From Axinella damicornis (lineage: Eukaryota > Porifera > Demospongiae > Axinellida > Axinellidae), in NCBI GenBank assembly GCA_963931865.1, contig OZ007507.1:11213974-11277973 (forward strand): a stretch of 64,000 nucleotides of DNA, read 5' to 3'. Of this stretch, positions 33,552 through 58,545 are shown one piece after another (within the stretch, counting starts at the first letter, position 1; every line of letters starts with the position of its first letter). The translations under genes were made by a program, and so were the position numbers. Under the pieces are notes generated by a model. The model searched no databases. It saw only the letters and a list, made by a program, of their open reading frames with translations, and was not told the DNA's origin.

Positions 33552-34730
33552 GGTACTGCAGGGGAAGGGAGGTACACATGCTGCAGTGGTATACTCTATG
33601 CACATAAGGTAACTAGTGCAAATCACGAATAAGGTAACTAGTGCAAATCACGAGGTTGAGGTGTATATAGGCGATCTGACACATTGATGTCAAGGCTATA
33701 TTATAGGAGAGTACTAGCTATACTTCACACGCATGCGTATTGACCTGCGTAAGACTCACTCATTCACTGCAAACAATGTGAGCCACGCCATGCATCAATG
33801 CAGTACACAACTAGCTACAATGCCACCATGCACAGTTTACCTTACAACTGCGGATTGTTGGCAGGGATATCGCAGCCTATTATCCTAGCTACTACGCTCT
33901 CACTACCACGCGTAGTGCGGGCAAAGAGAGACGTAGAATTCTACAAGGGCGTTTAGGCTAAACAGCTGGTCCTCTCCAGGTACTCGCTCTGAGTCAAACC
34001 CGTACGTAGCGCAGCTGCTTCTTCTGCCACTGCAGCAGTACCCTATATTGATTGCCAGGGCCTGGTGAATACTATATCACGAGTGGACAGAATAAAAGGC
34101 TATTTGCGGACAATAGCACCAACGCAGACAGGAGAAGCCATTGCGCGTACCACGGAATTCAGTTCGCGCGTAGACACAACAGTCGATGATACGACTGGCA
34201 CATCCAGCAGGGCACAAGACAACAATAGGACAACACCTATGTCGTTGTTCCGTTACGAGGTTTGGCACCACTCTACCTTGACGACAATAAACGAAGTCTG
34301 CAAAGTGCAATGGGCGCGGACTCCTGTTTGCGTTATTACCCAGATAGATGGTCCGCTTTGTCTCGGCTAGGGGTTAGCATCGAGACCACACGCTTCCAGA
34401 CGCACCACTGCGAGTGCTAACAACAGCTCTGCTGCGTGGCAAACGGAAGTGCAGCATTGCAAAACGTCGTCCCGGGATCCCTGCGATGAAGAGAAGCGCG
34501 CTGACAGTACAGAAAGGGGTTAATCCTAAAATCCGCGATGACGCACACGTACGTAAGTCACCAGTGGATGATCTTCATCCATTGGCTGCTGCCTAATCGA
34601 GTAGCTGTCACTGACAATCACATTGATCTGGAAGACTGAGACTTGAGATTTCTAATTATGCATGTACAATGTATGAACAGAATGACAGTAGGAACAAGAG
34701 TAAAAGGACCCGTTGTCAGTTCTTCCAAAA
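33552..34730. other. Upstream region of the minus-strand collagen
   Basis: Probable promoter and 5' leader. A TATATA string at about 33663-33668 lies some 110 bp upstream of the start codon on the minus strand. A 27-bp direct duplication (GGTAACTAGTGCAAATCACGA) occurs at 33607-33650. Frames at 34065-34596 show no motif. Confidence 0.45.
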
Positions 34731-37437
34731 TCAGTCATTACTCATCTCCTGAGTGTCATCGGTGGAGGCAGCAATAGGTTCCAGTTTCTCTTCTCCTTCT
34801 CCTTCGAGTTCAGTGTTAGATGAAGCCTTAGCATCACCTTCTGTAACCTACAGTAACAGACAGCATCATAGATAAGCCTGGGAACACAGAACCTACAAGG
34901 TAGCTAGTTCATGATAGTAGGTTAGCCTCGTTCCCAGGAAGTGGCCTGGGAACGAGGCTGGATAGTAGGTATACTGACTGATGCTCTACTTCGATCTAAC
35001 GCTCACAGCGAGTGAACGTGTAGGACAGTATGCATACTCAGAGAGGGTCACATATTGGAATATGTAAACGATACACCATTGTACCAAGCTTTGCTGTCAT
35101 CATCAGCATTCACACAGAAAGGCTCCCAAAACTCTCTCGATCCTAACCTACCTGTCCATTGATGATTGCTCGAACAAGCACTCAGTCAGAGTCATGTGAT
35201 AGGGCAATTAAATCATCAGTACCACAGAATTCCAAGAACCGATACCAGATACCTCACTATTGGCTGGTATCGGGACCGCTACTGATACCAGTATCGGTGC
35301 AGCCCTACCTTTTTCCACAAACAATATAGCCTCGTTTCCAGGCTGTAGGAGTAACGGCCTGGCATTTGTCACTTCCGCTGCCTGAGAGTTGGCACTACCA
35401 CTCAAATTTCACAATGTTGTCATATGACAATAGTACCCAACTGCATCACACGTTGAAACACCCCTTTCATCACATTAGTCGATCACACTAATGTAAGCGA
35501 TTTGTTTGTTCGACTTCTGCTGGCTTCTGAAGCAGAACCTGCAGCAAACAGTTGCTTCCACAAGCAGGAAAGGACTGACATGTGTCATCATCACAATAAT
35601 GCTTACCTCAGGTGACGGCTCTTGCTCTTCACCTTCCGGACTGTGTTCCTCGGTGTGTTGTTCCTCAGTTTGCTCTTCCTGCTCTCCAGACAAGCTGGAA
35701 AATGTTGTTAATGAATAAAAAACATGAGATCACTATGGCCTTGGGCCAACAAAAAAGGACAGAGTTATGAGACACAGTTATATCTCAGCAGGCAGAAATT
35801 ACTATACATGAGTAACATGACCCTAATCATTACCAGGATAGTTACCTTTGACTCATTGCACGCGGAAATTACAACATTATTATTTGATCGTGACGAGGTC
35901 AAACGTTTCTCAATCTCTGATGGGCATAGATGCTTGGCTAGGGGCGAGGTATTGAGTAAAAATACAGTCAATTGAAACTTTCCGAAGCACAAGGTACGCC
36001 AAAGGAATGTGTGAGGTGTATAGAAATAGGCTGTGCATTGAGCTGCCCGTGACTCACCATCTGATGAAGCCATCTGGGAGGTTAGCTGGTCCAAACACCG
36101 ATAGGACTGCCTTCCACTGTTCTACGCGAAGGTCAGAGATTCCTATAGAAGCCACAGAATCATCTTAGTCGTGGGCTTGTCAACTGTATGTCTTGAGCTG
36201 CCATCTCATGGACGATTATGGTTAATTGTGAGGGCATTCCCTTCCTGGAATGAGTGTGTTTCTCGCTATTTTCATGGTCTACAAACTTGAAGGAAGCTGC
36301 ACTTGACAATTACCGGAAGGCTTCCATTGGTAAATCGTTCGAGTTCAAGCTTGTGCAGTTATCGTACATTTATGCGACATAGTACAGGCGCACCATGTGC
36401 AATGAGTTAAGGATACTCTCCAATGCCTAAACATGACCTGCTTACCTTCCCCCTTCCCCGTCCTTTACAGGTTCCTCGCCAGAAGGAAGGTCAGTGGCAA
36501 CATCTTCAGACGTTGGCTCTACTCGCAATTCAACCCCACTGGTATCCTCTTCTGCTTCCTCTCCCTCCTCTCCTCCCTTAGCTTTGTTCTCCCCATCGTC
36601 GCCACTTCCATCACTATCTTCACCTCCTTCATCAACTTCACCACTTTCGTGAGTTTCAGGTACTTCACTCTTATCCTCTTCCTCAGTTCCAGTGTCTGAA
36701 CTTCTCCCTTCTTCTTTCCCACCTTTTAGCTCTCCTCCAGCCTTAGCAGTCACTGCCATGGGTGACCTTTCTGTAACCTTCAAATCCTTCACTTTCTCTC
36801 TGGCTAAGTGGCCTCTGAAAGTTGACTGAATAACTGTAGCAGCATTGTTCAATGTTGGATCGCTAACATCGACATCCAACTTCACTTGCTCTATCTCTTC
36901 GTCTTCATGATGAGGCACACTGCCCTCACTTCCTGGGTGACCAGCTTCTTCAGTCGGTGTTGATAAAGCACCTGGCCCTACAGCCGCATGCCTCGGCTTC
37001 TCCTGATCTGGTTCTGGCTGTGTGCTGATTCCTCCATCTGCATGAATATGCAAACGGTAGCTATATTAGCCCTAAAACAGAGTTAGATCTATGTACATCG
37101 TCCAAGTTGATAGCGTCTGGCAAGACGGTCTTAGTTTCTACCCATTTACTGAGCAGTATTCTAACTGGAGCCCACCAATTCAGGTCAGTATTTGAATTTG
37201 TCATCGCTTGGGTTTCCTAGCAAGAGTCACAGCAGTGGGACTTGACGTGAAAGTCGCAACTAAAGCTACCCTCCCCCACTCACCGTCCCGTAACACGAGT
37301 TTCTTCCTGAAATACTCGGCAGAGAAAGCAACAATGTCCTTGGGCTGCACCTTCAGTATTTCCCTGGTTAGCCCCTCAAGCAGGTGTTCAAACCCCGGGG
37401 GTACCTTTAGCTTCGCTGGGGCGTACGACACTGACAT
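34731..37437 (-). CDS. SPA17: SPA17-like protein: RIIa docking domain plus IQ motif
   Basis: Four minus-strand exons, 37437-37284, 37037-36446, 35694-35607 and 34847-34731, join in phases 1, 2 and 0 to give 316 residues. The first exon (MSVSYAPAKLKVPPGFEHLL, LTREILKVQP, AFSAEYF) matches the RIIa dimerisation/docking domain of sperm protein 17, which binds A-kinase anchoring proteins in cilia and flagella. The second has an IQ motif (ATVIQSTFRGHLARE) for calmodulin. Most of the remainder is acidic and disordered (Glu/Asp/Gly/Ser-rich, for example EGEEAEED). SPA17 of mammals has the same order but is about half as long. The likely role is scaffold or anchoring in flagella, by family. The gene lies between two divergent collagen genes, within about 1 kb of the plus-strand one. 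Confidence 0.9.
34923..34959. mobile_element. Minimal hairpin of the TAGCCTCGTTCCCAGG family
   Basis: A 37-bp palindrome (TAGCCTCGTTCCCAGG, AAGTGG, then CCTGGGAACGAGGCT) upstream of the last SPA17-like exon, in its intron. A single arm of the same family occurs at 35326-35350. Confidence 0.85.
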
Positions 37438-38477
37438 CTCTGGAGGCTAGGACGGGAACCAAGCTAGCTAGCTACTGCCGAGCAATTCGTTTCCATGACA
37501 ACGAGCCCCGCCCCTATATCAAGTTTACAGCAGTGACACAGGGTGAGATTAGCAGGGTTTTGGTGACAAGTGTGTAAAGCAAAATGCTTTGATCAAGACC
37601 ATGCCAGTATGAACAGTGGCAGTTGTTCCACCATGGATATACGTCTATGGTACCAGCATGCATGATGTAGGCTGCCTACGCGCGCCCGTGTTTAACCCCT
37701 CAAGCTCTAGGAGAGCTAATAATTCCAAGCACGCACAAAATATTCCTGATTCCAGTTCCTCTCTTCCTCTTCCGACCATAGTTCGCCGATCAAAAGCGTT
37801 GCATTGTTTTTCTGAGCTGTGTCTAGAGCCATCCAGAGATAGACACTGTTTGTGGCAACAATTGACACTTCTAGAGTTTCGTTTTGGCTTGCCTTGTGCC
37901 AGTGCCCCTCGCGCCAGCATTCAATATTGTCCTAGCGACGTCCCATTATTGTCTCGCGCTGAGTATTTACTCCCATTGTATAGAACAGGCTTCACGTAAT
38001 AAGCTCGTGCATTGAGTCTGCATTTAGCCGACTAGTAAAGGGGTATTACAGTATCCCTTTGCATTTTCAGCTAGTGCAGTGGCCACCAGGAGCTAGCGAG
38101 CTGTCCTTAGATTCTGAGTAAGTAGCTAAGGGCGACTCCTAGCTTGCTTATACACAGCTGCAAGAAGGGACTCGTCCCGGACCCCGAAGAATAACCGAGC
38201 ATCTTCACTGAACGTCACAGTGGGCCGCAAGAAACGTAAGCCAATTGTACCTTAGTAAGATATAATTTATTGTAGATCCTAGTAATAGTGGCATCCGCCC
38301 AAGGCTATTTTATATCTAGCTAAAATATCAGATTGGGTTGTACTGTGCCTGTGGACATCTTCCAAATATTAATGTTCAGGATAGCAATGCACTCCTCTTA
38401 GCTACCATCCATGTATGTCAAGGTGTTTGTTTTGTGTGATTGTTTGCGTTTGATCTCTAGGGCCTAGGTGATCCAAG
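37438..38477. promoter_or_regulatory. Divergent intergenic region, SPA17-like and plus-strand collagen
   Basis: About 1.04 kb between the minus-strand SPA17-like start and the plus-strand collagen start. Likely holds both promoters. A donor-like site near 38235 (AAAC|GTAAGC) and an acceptor (GATCTCTAG) near 38459 would fit a non-coding first collagen exon. Frames at 37616-37999 on both strands show no motif. Confidence 0.5.
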
Positions 38478-41400
38478 ATGAACTACAGACCGCTGTTAAT
38501 ACTGTCCCTTGTTGGGATATCGTTTGTATCATTCTTAAGAGTGACAGGTGAGGAGATGTTGCAAATGCATACATCTTTAATGCAATGACTTAATAATAAT
38601 TAGCTGCAGTCTGCATAATAATGTAATTTATATGATGTAGCTAGCTCTCATTCATGTAATATGTCTACATACTAATCCCTCAGTGATCAGTAGTACTTCA
38701 TGCCATGAATGTGGACAATACCACTAACAGAAATGAATGGTGGCGGAAAAACTCAGTCACATATGCAGCTATATAAATTTGTTAGAACAACTTCAGGTCA
38801 CATGGTCCATACCTAGCCTCGTTCCCAGTCCATCGCCCAGCTTTTCATCGTTTACAGTACACGCGTGAGAACGAGGCTAGTCCACACCAGCAGCACACTT
38901 GGCTCAATGAATTAGAACTTTTGAATGTAGTCCATGTATGTTTTAACTCAAAGAAATGGGGCAAATTTACTGCTTTCATTTCAGTTTTCAATCTTCAACA
39001 TTAATTTACAAAGAAGTCACAAAGCCGTACTAAGGGCCGTACTAAGGGCCATGTTTTAACTCAAAGAAATGAGGCAAATTCACTGCTTTCATTTTAGTTT
39101 TCATTCTTCAACATTAATTTACAAAGAAGTCAAAAAGCCGTACTAAGGGCCAGTTAACTACTTGCAGGAGGTAAAGTTTTGCATGCAACTCATTGGATTG
39201 TACAGCTACTATAGGCGATGGCAGCAACTGCATGGACCAGGAGGGCAATAATCACATCACTTGCTTCTAGTGTGAATGCTTGCTCTACAACTGTAGCTGT
39301 TAACGAACAGCATGTGTACACCGACATTATGAATAAATATACATGTAAGTCAGCACCCACCTACGATCACTCCGAAACGAGTGACTCCATACAGCTGTCA
39401 AAGGAGTTTGGTTACAAAGTCAGGGACATCTCCATCTAGATCTAACAGCACCACCATCCAACAATGTACATCTTTTAAGCATCCGTACATGAGTCCTACA
39501 ACATCCCAAAAATGTCCATGCACCTCACCACATAGCTAACTTCAAGGCACACCTTCTAAGGGTTTAACCTATCGAAAACACGTTCTTATTAGTCTCAATT
39601 TTAATACTGTCATGAAGAACTTGCAAAGTAGAGTATAATAATTATTATAAGTGCATTCCTTACAGTCATGTGTATTTGCTTTGTGCACCTGCTAATAATG
39701 ATTGTGTTGCACCTGAGACCACAAAGTCAGTGCTTACCAGTGTTGTATTTTAAGGACTTAGGCACATTCAGGTAAGAAGCCTTATGCTTGCACAATGTTT
39801 GGGTGTTCACCCAGGTTTAGTCTGCAGTCTAGAAGGAGTGCCGTATTGGTGATCAGACTGGCTATTGTTCCACAGACAAAGACCTTTGTCTGTTGCTAAC
39901 CATGACAGCCGCCAGCATCTCTTTATTTTGGAGAGTTATGTATACGATATATGTTATACACTGCTGCAGTAAATATTTTATAGAAGAACAGTAAATTAAC
40001 AATCTAACCTAGAAACAATCCCTCCTCCCCCAACTAAAACAACTTTATCTAGAACTGCATTTAAAGTTATTGTTATTTAAGGCAAGGCCTTTGTAATATA
40101 TAGAGCTGCAACAATATTATTATTGCAATACAAAGTCACAACGTGATCCATGCACTACAGTAAATATATTGTGACATAATTATCATGATATATATTAGCT
40201 CAATACCGTACCTAACCAAAACTGCATCACTTGTTAGACTGCCATATAAGCAAGCCTAAAGTTGAATTACTAGCTACTTTCATACATTCCTCACTCTGAC
40301 CTGTCGTAAAGCTATATTTCGATGTATTGCAATACATCAATTGCAATATACATCAGGTGTAATAATTATACCAATACAGTAAAATACAATACTGTTAACA
40401 GCTCTAGCTACTTTGTACATGTAATGATGAATAGAACTGGCCTTGGCGAAAGCCATTTGATGTTTTTGCTTGGAATTTGGCTTGCACACTCTTCACAGAT
40501 GGAGCTAGTGTTGTAAAGAGGCAGGCAAACGCAGTGGTAAGGGAACTATACACTTATAAGTACTTGGAAATGCATGCAGTGGGGCTGTACTCTAATATTA
40601 GTGAGTAGCTATAAGTTTCATTCAGTGGGACTGATCCTACTGGCAGCTATATATAGCCTCCCACAGGTAGATTTCCTCTCCAAGATACTTTCCTTAACGT
40701 ACAAGATATAGCTAGTGCCAGCAGTTCATGTAACAGACATTCGGTTGTTTTGAACCCTCTGATACTTCAGACAGAATGTTATGTGTGTGTGTGCTGAGTG
40801 TGTTTGTGCATGCTGAGTGTGTGTGTGTGCTGAGTGTGTGTGTGTGTGTGCTGAGAGTGTGTGTTTGTGCTGAGAGTGTGTGTTGGGGGGGGGGGGGGGG
40901 GGGGGGGGGTGGATAATCCTTTCAGCAGTTTCTTACGGAGGCAACATGTTTGTACACAAATCCTGACCTGATAGCTATATAAATGCTTAACTTGTATACT
41001 TACTGTGCCACAGATGAAGGGACAAAAGGGAGAGCCAGGCAATGATGCACCAGCAGTACAAGTGAGTAGAACGGGTCATATAAAGTATACAAAGATCAGC
41101 TTATAAATCCTGGACCGTTTGTTATCGAACACTACTGTTATAGCCATGCATGTCACTACTTCCTCCCTACAGGGACCGGAAGGGCAGAAAGGAGAGCCAG
41201 GACCTGATGTATGACCCCCTATCATATTCTAAGTCCATATATTCTATTATAGGACTTGTGTATTGATATCTTTCCGTATGTTCTTTAGGGTACAGATGGG
41301 ACTGATGGAACACCTGGTAACCCTGGGCCTGACGGATATCCAGTATGTCAACGTTGTATCTGCACACTGTGAACAATGAACACAGATAATCTACACATGC

Positions 41401-41880
41401 GTGCTTATACATAGATCCAATTGAGCCAAGCATCCCTCCCTTTCTTCCCCATCTATCTTACCATCTCCTTTCTGTCCTCCTAAGGGTGATCCTGGGCCTC
41501 TTGGACCTCCAGGACCTGCTGGTGACCCTGGTGCCCCTGCATACCTCCCCCCTGATGTATGTCCTCCAAACCCCTGCAGTGGCGAGATATAGCTAGCTAC
41601 CCCAATACAAGTTGATCAAATTTATGATGTGACAAGAAGTGATATGTAATCACCTCCTTCTCATCTAAGTCTAGAGCTACCTCTCAATCTCTCCTCTCTC
41701 TCTCTCTATCCGTATCAATCTACCCATATTTCTAAATCGCTATCTAGCTATCTGTCTATGTAGCTATTCATTTTCTTTCTAATTCCCTGGCTCTTACAGG
41801 GTGGAAACAAGGGACCAGTGATTATCCCTATTGTTGGTGAACGAGGCTACAGGGGTCCCCCTGGAGGCCCAGGACCCCAG
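38478..41880 (+). CDS. Fibrillar collagen, N-terminal part: signal peptide, minor helix, N-telopeptide
   Basis: Exon 1 (38478-38547) encodes MNYRPLLILSLVGISF, a signal peptide, ending in phase 1. The next helix exons are 41014-41061, 41173-41208, 41289-41342, 41485-41556 and 41800-41880, all phase 0. They encode a short interrupted Gly-X-Y stretch ([31 protein letters not shown]), a non-helical break (APAYLPPD, then GPVIIPIV), and the start of the main helix (GERGYRGPPGG). This is the minor helix plus N-telopeptide layout of fibrillar procollagens. Exon 1 (phase 1) cannot join the exon at 41014 (phase 0) without a stop, so at least one exon in 38549-41013 is missing from my model. By comparison with the opposite gene it may be Cys-rich. 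Confidence 0.85.
38939..39150. repeat. Tandem duplication of about 110 bp in collagen intron 1
   Basis: Two adjacent copies of a block from ATGTTTTAACTCAAAGAAAT to CCGTACTAAGGGCC, with few differences. A short repeat of CCGTACTAAGGG sits at the junction. A hairpin-family copy lies just upstream at 38814-38879. Confidence 0.85.
40783..40912. repeat. (TGTG)n with TGCTGAG interruptions and poly-G
   Basis: TG-rich repeat with a recurring GTGTGTGCTGAGTGTGT unit, ending in about 25 G. Intron before the first minor-helix exon of the plus-strand collagen. Confidence 0.92.
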
Positions 41881-42019
41881 GTACTCCTCCATACAACTCG
41901 TCTAGTTGCCAGCAGATCCGTCTTATTATCTTGTGAAGAGCAACTAGGCTATGTGTACATGCAATGAATCATCTTGAGATGTAGTTAGCTATTCCACGTG
42001 ACTCTTCCCTCACTCATAG

Positions 42020-54505
<12,486 letters not shown>

Positions 54506-54710
54506 GTGAGTATATGGACTTAAGCAGCTAGCATTGACATAGTGCAAATTCGCTGTGGGCCATATATATTTTACTAGTGAGATTCTTCGACCTTTTTGCT
54601 ATTTCGGTTTATGTGACTAAATCCTGCGTGGAGTTACTATTTGTTGTACTCTACATATAAGGGGTGATTAATAAGGGACATTAATTATGCCATCTTCACC
54701 TCCCCCTTAG

Positions 54711-56341
54711 GGTGACTCTGTGAAGGGTCCGTTGTTCTACCGTGGCAAGAATGATGAGACCTACAACCTCGAGAAGCTACAGAAGGTAGACCCCAAAATC
54801 ATATTGCCTTATTTGTTTCTCTTCCTCCTTCACTACCCCACCTCGGTCATTCTTCACTGGTCATTCTTCTACCTACAGCAATTCTTGTATGTCGAGCTTA
54901 CGGCTCTGGAAAGTGAGCTCAAGAAGATTGGCAGTGAACGCCCATCCAGGTCCTGCCAGGACGTGAAGCTGGACCAGCCTAGGGCTTCCAGTGGCACCTT
55001 CACCATGGACCCCAACCTGGGATCCTCTCTCGATGCTCTCAAGACATACTGTGACTTTGACCATGGAGCACCAAGGTTGGAGGCTAGGAAACAAATGGTG
55101 TCGAGAGTAGAGGATATACAGAGTTGCAGAGAATTTTTTGCGTTCTTCAATCAGCATTCGTCAGCAATTTAGCATAATTAGCCACCTCTTTGTTGATAAC
55201 CCAATTGCCATGCTGGTAACAGAAAGTTGTTTTTTGGTTTAATTGCTCTGTTGTCTTCTGTGTATACTGTCCACACCAGTGTTGGGACCATATAGCACTG
55301 CTATTGCCATTTGCCCATCCTTCCAGGACCTGTGTGAAGAACTCCACATCCACCTCACAGCTTGGATACTTGCATCTTCTCCACACCAACGTTGCACAGA
55401 CCATTCACCTCCCCTGCAATGCAGAGGGACCATTCAGGTAATTGGTGATTGGTTAGTGTGTGACACCTAACTACATATTCCGTCCAACACTTGCGGTAGT
55501 CTCAAGCTCTCCTTCTCTCCTTCCTCCATTCGTACTCAGACTGACACCATTCGATGAAGATGACATGGTCGACATCAGGCTCACAAAGAATAAGAATATG
55601 GAGGTCTCTGTCTCCAGCTGCAATCGAGTGAGTGAATACTGGCTATACAGTTTACTTCCAAATGTCTGTTTGTGGAACTCTAAAAATGGCTAGCAAGGAA
55701 ATCGAGTCACTGATGAATGGCTAAATGATATTACCTTTTCATGAAGAAAGTACATGCCACATATGAACTCTGTGCACAAGGAAACAATGCACAACTAGTG
55801 TGTATTGGTCTGGTAGAGAACAGCCAGTGTGGATGTGATGCAGCAAAGTACTAGCTACTGATGACAGAAGCTCTGATACCCAAGTGGATCGGTGACCAAC
55901 AACTGAACGGCTAGCCATCTGCATGATTGCTACTTCTACTAGTAGCTAGCAGTTTCCTTATCAATGACTAGATGATGAAGCCTAGCATTGGCCGAAACAC
56001 GAATCCATTGCAGCATGTGACCCCAACGTACCACTTACCCTAGCAAACTAGGGGAGATGTGTGACTCTTTCATACATGGGCCCAGCGTGATGGTCTACAG
56101 GGTGCAAACTAACAAGGAAAAATTAAGCAAATGGTACTAGTTCAGTCTCTCATGTCCACACGCATAATGTATGCTCACAATCATGTCTTTCTCTCTCTCA
56201 CACACACACACTGCACAGTTCACCTTGATGCGGGAGGTTGAATTCAGCAGCGCTAACAGTGCACAGCAGATGCTTCCATTCACCCAGCCAATCCGCTTCC
56301 ACTTTGAGGACTACCACTTCCAAGACATCTGCTTCTACTGA
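54711..56341 (+). CDS. Fibrillar collagen, C-telopeptide and COLFI C-propeptide
   Basis: Exons 54711-54785, 54879-55075, 55327-55437, 55540-55627 and 56219-56341 join in frame to a TGA stop. They encode a non-helical linker (GDSVKGPLFYRGKN), a heptad-like stretch (LYVELTALESELKKI) and a fibrillar C-propeptide. Recognisable landmarks are SCQDVK, MDPNLGSSLDALKTYC (calcium-loop region), TCVKN, QLGYLHLLHTNVAQTIHLPC, SSCN and the end FEDYHFQDICFY. This domain selects and trimerises chains in the endoplasmic reticulum and is then cleaved. Six cysteines are present. The two expected after SCQDVK and in the calcium loop (C2 and C3 of vertebrate chains) are Leu-Asp and Ser, so interchain disulfides would be absent. 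The domain is also shorter than in vertebrates. The donor at 55076 (GTTGGA) is weak. Confidence 0.92.
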
Positions 56342-56986
56342 GCTAGATGGATGGCAGGGACCTCATATAGCGCACAGCTGTTTTATGAACTCTGATTAAT
56401 ATTTATTATTTTCAAGAACTGTACTATTACAACAGCATATTATATCCACTAAAACTAAGTCTTGATCTATGACAAACATGCATGTACGTATACTTTAGTA
56501 TGTGGCATATTTCACATTACACTGGCCAACATTGGATGAAGTTGTGATGCAGCTGCTGCTAAGCAGAGCTTGGTTCAGGCTGATTAACGGAATTGCTCGC
56601 TGAAATTACGTCATGCGGTAATGAACAAGTAGCATAATTATAGCTAGGGATATCATTCTCCAGACTTATAGACTGATGCTAGCTAGCTGGCAGAGTTCAT
56701 GCAGCAAACACACATACACTATACGTTCTAAATTCAGCCAGCCATCGAGTGTTCATTTGATAGATATATATATCGAGCTCTTCAGTGGATAGAGTATCCT
56801 CTGGCAATTCAAATTGGCAGAACTTTATAGTGTCTGGAATCACTACCTATTCTACGTTCTAAATATTATTCAGCCTTTTGTGTTATAGTTCTAAGAAACT
56901 GTAACTAGCTACTTGTACCAACCACCAGGTATAATATTATACTAGACCATAATTATTTCTCGAGCTCCATTCTACGTACCTCACAC

Positions 56987-56992
56987 AATAAA
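56987..56992 (+). promoter_or_regulatory. Candidate polyadenylation signal of the fibrillar collagen
   Basis: AATAAA about 645 bp after the stop codon. Another AATAAA lies near 57181. Which is used cannot be told from the sequence. Confidence 0.5.
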
Positions 56993-57253
56993 TATTCTTT
57001 TGTGTATACTATAACTCTGATTGTGTGTATAGGAGTTTAAACTATAGCATTTTTAGTTTACGTGCACAATGATTAGTGATTAGGCTGAGTACAATATGAC
57101 ACATCATGTGCACTGGAAAAAATGACAATTTATGTTTTTTCCATGAATAACAACTGCATACTTTTGACAATCATGATGATAATAAAATTATACTAACTAC
57201 ACTAGAGTAGGTCCGGGAAATACGAAGCCAATAACCACCCACCGGTTACTCAT

Positions 57254-58256
57254 GTAAGGAAGCCCACAATGGTCAGCTACTTCACTTTTATAGGCACTTC
57301 ATTTCCACTGTACTGTTCCATTGTAAGTTATGCTTCCATTGCACTCTTCCATAGCTAGTATGCTTCCATCTCCATTGCACTCTTCCATAGCTAGTATGCT
57401 TCCATCTCCATTGCACTCTTCCATAGCTAGTATGCTTCCATCTCCATTGCACTCTTCCATAGCTAGTATGCTTCCATCTCCATTGCACTCTTCCATAGCT
57501 AGTATGCTTCCATCTCCATTGCACTCTTCCATAGCTAGTATGCTTCCATCTCCATTGCACTCTTCCATAGCTAGTATGCTTCCATCTCCATTGCACTCTT
57601 CCATAGCTAGTATGCTTCCATCTCCATTGCACTCTTCCATAGCTAGTATGCTTCCATCTCCATTGCACTCTTCCACCACCAGTAGCATCGCCATGATCTC
57701 TAACCATATTGACCTTCACCTGCAAATTGGACAATAAATTATTATTCTCTGGAGAGAAGTGTCCAATCTGCAATTGAAGAAAACTCCCAATTAGATCACT
57801 GCACCACATGCAGTCAGCATCTAAGAATTTTGACTACCACCGCACGACAACTGTCCACAGACCTGAGCGCTTTGACTATTGTAAGACATTGCTTAGTGTT
57901 CTGCTTGGTCACAGGTACATGTATATACATGCTATCCTGAAGGAGTGTGTGATTAAACTTTTGATGGTACATGCAATGACAGATATGATGGAAGCAAAAG
58001 CACACAATGGAAAGGAAAGCATCCAATGGAAATAGAAGTGTGCAATGGAAAATAAAATGTACAATGGAAATGAAAGCGTACAATGCATGGTAATGAAAGC
58101 GAAATGAAAGCGTACAATGCATGGTAATGAAAGCGAAATGAAAGCGTATAATTATTGGAAGAGTGCAATGGAAATAGAATTGTACTATGGACGAGTGCAA
58201 TGGAAGTGATACATACAAAATTGGAGTAGTTAGCTAACCTTTGTGGGCTTCCGTAA
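57254..58256. mobile_element. 1-kb fold-back element carrying a 36-bp satellite
   Basis: The left end GTAAGGAAGCCCACAATGGT pairs with the right end CCTTTGTGGGCTTCCGTAA. The left arm contains nine 36-bp repeats and the right arm degenerate inverted GAGTGCAATGGAA units. It lies in the space after the collagen gene and encodes nothing plausible. Confidence 0.75.
57356..57678. repeat. 36-bp tandem repeat, nine copies
   Basis: The unit includes CTCCATTGCACTCTTCCATA and GCTAGTATGCTTCCAT. Copies are almost identical. It yields a 12-residue repeat frame on the minus strand (GDGSILAMEECN) that is an artefact of the repeat length. Confidence 0.95.
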
Positions 58257-58545
58257 TTAACCACCACGGATGCCTCTGCTCAATATTGGAGTGGTTGTTT
58301 CCAGTCAGAGGGTCAACAAGACTGCGCCAAAAAAAATTGATGCAGGTCTAAGACGACAAAGCACCATGAAACAACATGAACTACACTCCTTTTTAACAAT
58401 GATGTACAGTAGCTACCGGTGATCATACCACTGATCTCAGTTAAAACACAGATCTATGTCTAGTTGCTGCCTACCCACTCACTGTGAGCACCTTACTTCA
58501 TTTCTCAATTCTTAATTCATAATACTACTCAGTGCTTCAGCATTT

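Noticed and set aside
34065..34596. Two small plus-strand genes upstream of the collagen
   Set aside because: Frames of 101 and 60 codons with no family resemblance, in likely promoter DNA.
37616..37999. 127-codon plus-strand frame and 91-codon antisense frame
   Set aside because: No motif, and they lie in the divergent promoter region. Not supported as genes.
57288..57809. Repeat proteins with 12-residue units
   Set aside because: Product of the 36-bp satellite, with no start context, splice sites or domain.
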